Source: Sambucus nigra (Eukaryota; Streptophyta; Magnoliopsida; Dipsacales; Adoxaceae). Taken from it: 64,000 nt of DNA. The stretch is from the NCBI GenBank assembly GCA_949130495.1, contig OX422208.1, forward strand, positions 637,224,523-637,288,522. The letters are read 5' to 3'. Made by a program: the position numbers and the translations under genes. Shown here piece by piece: positions 59,912 through 64,000 of this stretch (position 1 is its first letter; every line of letters starts with the position of its first letter). Below the pieces are notes generated by a model. It was given only the letters and a program-made list of their open reading frames with translations, searched no databases and was not told the origin of the DNA.

Positions 59912-60840
59912 ATAATCGTTCCATAACTCTACTAGGGTCTTTTGAAGAAGTGATGGACCAATTATTTCAGTAAACTTTGAAGGATAGTGCCCTCTGATCG
60001 TTTTTATCTCTTGAGGAATCTAGAATCCGTAGCTGGGAGGATGTAGCCCGAAAATTCATGTCGAAATATAAATACAACGAATAGCTTGAGGTCATACGTC
60101 ATGATTTAGAGCTGCTCAAATAGAATCCTGGGGAATCAGTCAGTAACTTCATAACCCTATAGAGGGAGCAAGCAGCTACCATGACTAATCGGCCATTTGA
60201 AGAAGAACAGGTCAACATAGTGAATAAGAACTTCTTGCCCCATGTCCGAGCCAGGATGGGAGGACAATACTATCCACACTTCCGATCTCTCAGAGAGGCT
60301 AGAGTGGAAATCGAGGAAAGCCTCATTAAAATAGAGGTTGAACCGAAGAAGGTGTCCGGATAGTTCACCCCTAGAAAGTATGACAAGCCTACTAGCGCTA
60401 CAGTTTCAACCATCAACAACATCTCTCAACTAGCCACATCATGGGCACCAAAAATCTGCCATGCCCCCATCCGAAGGGAATACACTGAGATCCATGATCC
60501 CCTCTCCAAAGTTTACCAAGCCTTGTTAAGCCAAAACCTCATCAAACCCTTGGATCCACGTCCGTTTCCAAATCCACTCCCAAGAAATTTCAAGATCGAT
60601 GCTCATTGCGCCTTTCACCAAACCACTAGCCATACCACCGACCAATGCTTTCACCTTCGGAACATAATCCAAGATCTCATTGACCGGGGTACCATCGCCC
60701 CACCAGCCAATCCTAAGACAAACACTACTCACAATCCACTTCCGAATCATGCCAATGCAATCTTCTTAGAAGAAAACCCGGATTTCGATCCCTCAACTCT
60801 AATCACACCCATCTACTCTCCTAAACCTCTTCAAACTTGA
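59912..60840 (+). pseudogene. Gag C-terminal part (Tat type)
   Basis: Continues the gag cut at 53012. Recognisable strings are 'SFEEVMDQLFQ', 'SWEDVARKFMSKYKYNE', 'LEVIRHDLELLK' and NPGESVSNFIT, standard for Tat gag. Five in-frame stops (TAA, TGA, three TAG) occur before 60181, and a TAG at 60361. A knuckle-like block reads C-A-F-H-Q...H-T-T-D-Q-C-F-H-L-R, followed by 'IIQDLIDRGTI'. It ends at TGA 60838-60840. All stops in the first part sit where Gln, Arg or Trp codons are expected, a deamination pattern. Confidence 0.75.
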
Positions 60841-60842
60841 CC

Positions 60843-61498
60843 ATATTTCATCCTACACCCTACTATCCTCGCTGAACTTGGAGGAACGAAAGTGGGCTCG
60901 AGATTTAGATAAGTGGGTGTTACCAATCGACGAAGTCAGCCTAGATGATGTTGTCCAGACTATGGCAGAATTATTCGGGCAAACCAACAGCATTTGCAGT
61001 ATCACCGAGTTACTTGACACTTTGAAGCTACAAGGGCATTTGGTCCCTTCAATCACACATATCCTCACAGAATGGGAGAACTTGTATAAAGAAGCCGTTG
61101 AAGTTTTGGAATGCATCGACTTTACATGGAAAGACATAATTGTTACCACCGGATGGGGGGAAGAATTCGAAGATTCGAGTGAAGAACAAGCTTAAGGAAG
61201 AACTGGCCCAGTAGCCGACATATGTGGGATGATATCATTTGAAGAACTCCTCGAAGAAAAAAATAGGGTGTCAGAATAACCTGAGATTGATGAAGAAATA
61301 TGATTCATGTTCTTTCCTTCTTTAGTAAATCACGTGACCAGATCAGGAAGACATTACCAGTTTCCAAGATCACTACAAACAAATGACAAGGGGAAGGGCG
61401 TTGAAAACCTTCCTATGCCAGAGATGACCATTGAGGAGAGCAAGATCCTCGATCAACTAAAGAAAACTTAAGCTAACATCACTCTATGGGGGCTTTTC
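60843..61498 (+). pseudogene. Gag-protease linker (Tat type)
   Basis: Frame 60878-61195 includes LAELFGQTN-like and 'EAVEVLECIDFTWKDI' strings that match the minus-strand Tat at about 21640-21700. After stops, 'VNHVTRSGRHYQFPRS' and 'KILDQLKKT' follow, typical of the stretch before Tat protease. Same frame as the protease part. Confidence 0.6.
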
Positions 61499-62276
61499 AT
61501 GTCTTCCCAGCTGCACAAAAATGCTTTAATCAAGCTGCTCACTGGACCCATAGTTCCTCCTTCTACCACACCAGAAGAAGCGATAAATCTGGTCAGATCC
61601 TTAACTTCTACCCGAATGTTATCATTATCTGAAGAAGAAATTCCTAGAATTGGGCCGAATCACAATCATGCACTTAATATATATGTCGAAGTTATGAGGA
61701 AGGCTGTGCCACTCTCCCTTGTCGATAATGGATTCGCCTTGAATGTTTGCCCTCTGAGAGCCTTCAAGTGTTTAGGCCTGAAAAAAATCCACCTCGCTCC
61801 AACCTCCGCCGTTGTACGTGCCTATGATAATACCCGTCGTGAGGTTATGGGATCCATAAAACTTGTAATAGGGGTCGGCCCTATAAACCCTGTCGTTGAA
61901 TTCCAAGTCATAGACATCCCAACTTATTTCAACATATTGCTCGGACGCCCCTGGCTCCACAATATCAAGGGTGTGTCTTCCTCACTCGATCATAAATTAA
62001 AGTTCTTCACCGACGGGTGAGTCATCACCATTTTGGGCAATGATGGAATTGTCGAGGTCGCATGCACCAGCGGTCCAATCCTTGAGATACATCACGGGTC
62101 AAATGATATGCTCCTATTAGGATTTCGGGTTGATCCAATCCTACTCCTAGTAGGGGACGGTTTCAAAGAAAGGGTTTGTCCAGAATATGACCCTCATGGC
62201 AATGCCAATGTGATTCAGATGTTCAGAAACATGCACTTCATACCCGTACTGGGACTAGGGCAAAGGCAGTAAGGGA
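61499..62276 (+). pseudogene. Retropepsin remnant (Tat type)
   Basis: Aspartic protease that would cut the polyprotein. 'VPLSLVDNGFALNVCPL' holds the catalytic aspartate; the usual form is D-N-G-S-A or D-[ST]-G-S. 'VRAYDNTRREVMGSI' forms the flap region and 'FNILLGRPWLHNIKG' the conserved C-terminal part (ILLGRPW). The open frame starts at 61499 with 'MSSQLHKNALIKLLT'. A TGA at 62018-62020 and a TAA at about 62270 interrupt the same frame; between them 'MLLLGFRVD' and 'PVLGLGQRQ' fit the downstream Tat sequence. Confidence 0.75.
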
Positions 62277-63143
62277 TACTTGATCCCATCAAACTAAAGA
62301 AAGCTTTTCCTCCCTGTGGCTTGGGGTATCAACCATCAGAATAGGAGCTCAGAATGATCCATGAGTCTGGATCAAAGAAAAGATTAGACTGCATCCAAAC
62401 TATACAAGGAGACTCCTTGAATGGAAAATTCATCAAAGAAGGCGAAGACTTCTCCTTTTATGGTTTTCCAGAACTATGGTATGCCCACACAAACAAGAAG
62501 ATGAAGCCGTGAATGGAGATCTTTTTCAAAGACAGCTACCCATGGGCCAAAAGTTTCCAACACCGAGTACAACCGCTCATCAAAGATACCGAAGAGACTG
62601 AGGAAAGTGATTCTAAATATTCCTTCAACTTACAGATACTGGGGATGGTACTCTTCATGGTTTATTCAGGCACTACATCAATGGACCCACCCCGTCTGAT
62701 TAATGTTGTTGATACACCTATCCTCAACTGGCATGCTGCACCAGTTCTACCTCTTGAAATCCCCCTAACCCCAATGTTTACTTTATTTCTTCTCCTACTG
62801 TCTATCCTTGTTCAAATGTAATCGAGACCTCTTTTGATGAGGTTCTCAATACTGTCTTTCCTATCAATGAAGTAAATGAAGATTTTGAGTATCTTGTTGT
62901 GCCTTACATTAATTGTTTAGATTCTAATTGAACTTTTGATGATGATGATTTTGCAAATGAATAATTCTTAACTGATCTAAATAAGGTTAATAGTAAATAA
63001 CATAACCGCGTTCAAGTTAATGAAGAAAATATTGTTGTTATTAATCTCGGTTCTAGTAACCAACTGTTTGAGATTAGGATAGGGTCCACCTTTGACGAGC
63101 ATGAGTGTTCACAACTCGAAGAATTACTGAAGGAGTTCATGGA
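62277..63143 (+). pseudogene. RT linker and start, cut by an LTR insertion
   Basis: Reads 'GYQPSE', 'EGEDFSFYGFPELW' and 'NILNWHAAP'-type strings of Tat polyproteins. After a frame change near 62800 it goes on with NEDFEYLVVPYINCLDSN and 'NLGSSNQLFEIRIGSTFDE', the usual lead into RT. At 63144 a new LTR interrupts after 'LLKEFMD'. RT itself would lie beyond the window. Confidence 0.65.
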
Positions 63144-64000
63144 TGTAAGGCCCTAAAACACGATTAGTAAGGTTAATTATACGATTAAGTATAAGTTATG
63201 AGTTATAAGTTATAAATTGGTTATGTGGTTAAATGCATAATGAAAATATGTTTCTAAATGCATCATTATGTTTATAAAAATTAAGTTAGAGTGTTGGTGC
63301 GAAAGTGGCGATGTTTGGTCGCCAAATGTGAAAGTTATGAAATTCTGAGTAAATAATTACTCTTCTGTTCGAGCCCAAATTAGGTGTACTAGTTTTATGA
63401 TTTTGGGAAAACACAAAACATGAAAGTTGTATATGTTTAAGTTATATACTCATACACAAAAAGTGAGAGTAAATCGGGGCCCGAAATAGTGAGTTATGGT
63501 GATTTTACGAGGCAGGACAAATCTGTCATTAACGGAATTGTCCTATTGGACCCCTTGCCCAACGAATCGCGTAATACCACCTTAAAGTGGTCACATAGCC
63601 ACGTTTTTAAGCTTATAAGGCAGAACTTATCATCCTTTTCATTTCCTATTACAAGCTTGAGAAAAATATGCTTATGGAGAGAGAAAAACAAAGTTAAGGA
63701 AGAATTTCTTTGAAAATTCACCATAAATCGAGGAATTCTCGTGAGGTAATTACATCTTTATTAAAGTTTGTCACATGGATGAGTTATATACTTGGCATGT
63801 TTTTATTTCTGATTTGGATATATATTTTAATGATACCCATATTGCTGAACTGTGTTGGAACAAGGATGGGTTAAGAACATAGGTTAGAACCAAAGCTAGG
63901 ATCGTAAATGCATACTTTAAAGTCCTAAATTTACATCATCTTTTCGTAAAGCATTTTGATTTAGAAAATCCATGATTATGATGTATATTTATGCTAAAAC
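63144..64000 (+). mobile_element. Start of a further gypsy LTR (E), runs out of window
   Basis: Begins TGTAAGGCCCTAAAACACG inside the RT leader. A TATA-like TTATAAGG is at 63613-63620, and a GAGGTAATTAC box lies at 63743-63753 in the position where family X LTRs have AAGG[C/T]AA. Small frames 63489-63713 (plus) and 63494-63724 (minus) overlap and are not supported. The right end is not visible, so solo or full element is unknown. Confidence 0.6.

Larger units (their letters stand above)
46653..63143 (+). mobile_element. Tat/Ogre-type Ty3/gypsy element with nested insertions (3' part beyond window)
   Basis: Starts TGTAGACACC, a typical Tat LTR start. It has a 5' LTR split by solo LTR D, a tRNA-Arg-type primer site at 51260, a 1.2-kb leader, gag split by the TR-GAG element, protease and the beginning of RT, where another LTR inserts at 63144. 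The order LTR, primer site, gag, protease, RT matches the plus strand. Many in-frame stops, mostly at codons that fit CAA, CAG, CGA or TGG origins, show an old, methylated copy. Confidence 0.75.

Overview
The window is heterochromatic, repeat-packed DNA from a land plant, probably a seed plant. The evidence is Ty3/gypsy lineages known from plants (Tat/Ogre-like, Athila-like, chromovirus-like LTRs), a SIRE-like Ty1/copia gag, a CACTA end, a Helitron-like 3' hairpin with an RPA-like gene remnant, and a satellite array with a period of about 168 bp. I see no intact host gene, tRNA, rRNA or bacterial-type operon. The species cannot be named from the sequence.

Layout. 1-3006: one LTR of a gypsy family (family X), inserted in the left LTR of an Athila-like non-autonomous element (3007-13505) that keeps a broken gag-like frame and no pol. 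13506-15583: Helitron-like remnant with a decayed RPA-like gene. 15890-17340 and 17640-22525: a decayed Tat-type element on the minus strand with an opposite-strand extra frame beyond pol. It is cut in gag by a CACTA end (22526 to about 23210), followed by an LTR-like repeat (about 23400-24360). 24519-30908: about 38 tandem satellite monomers with a partial five-monomer higher-order pattern. 31029-40611: an unusual family X element whose two ~3.1-kb LTRs lie in opposite orientation, flanked by a perfect 5-bp duplication TTAAT. 41142-44099: a family X solo LTR (duplication ATAAA). 44812-45541: a 730-bp palindromic MITE. 46653 to 63143: a second Tat-type element on the plus strand, with its 5' LTR split by another family X solo LTR (48118-50620, duplication GTAGG) and its gag split by a copia TR-GAG-type element (53013-59906, duplication CACTT). 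It is cut in the RT region by a further LTR that starts at 63144 and runs out of the window.

How the parts relate. The insertion order can be read from the nesting: the two Tat-type elements are the older hosts and have many in-frame stops, most of them fitting C-to-T decay. The TR-GAG element is young, with near-identical LTRs and one stop in a 658-codon gag. The Athila-like and TR-GAG elements keep promoter, primer site, polypurine tract and gag but no polymerase, so they would depend on partner elements.

Most notable signals: the inverted-LTR unit with a target-site duplication; short CG-containing palindrome clusters at comparable sites in family X LTRs, each copy with its own motif, one of them shared (25 bp identical) with the unrelated copia LTR; splice-donor-like boxes at matching positions in the gypsy LTRs; and the higher-order satellite structure.
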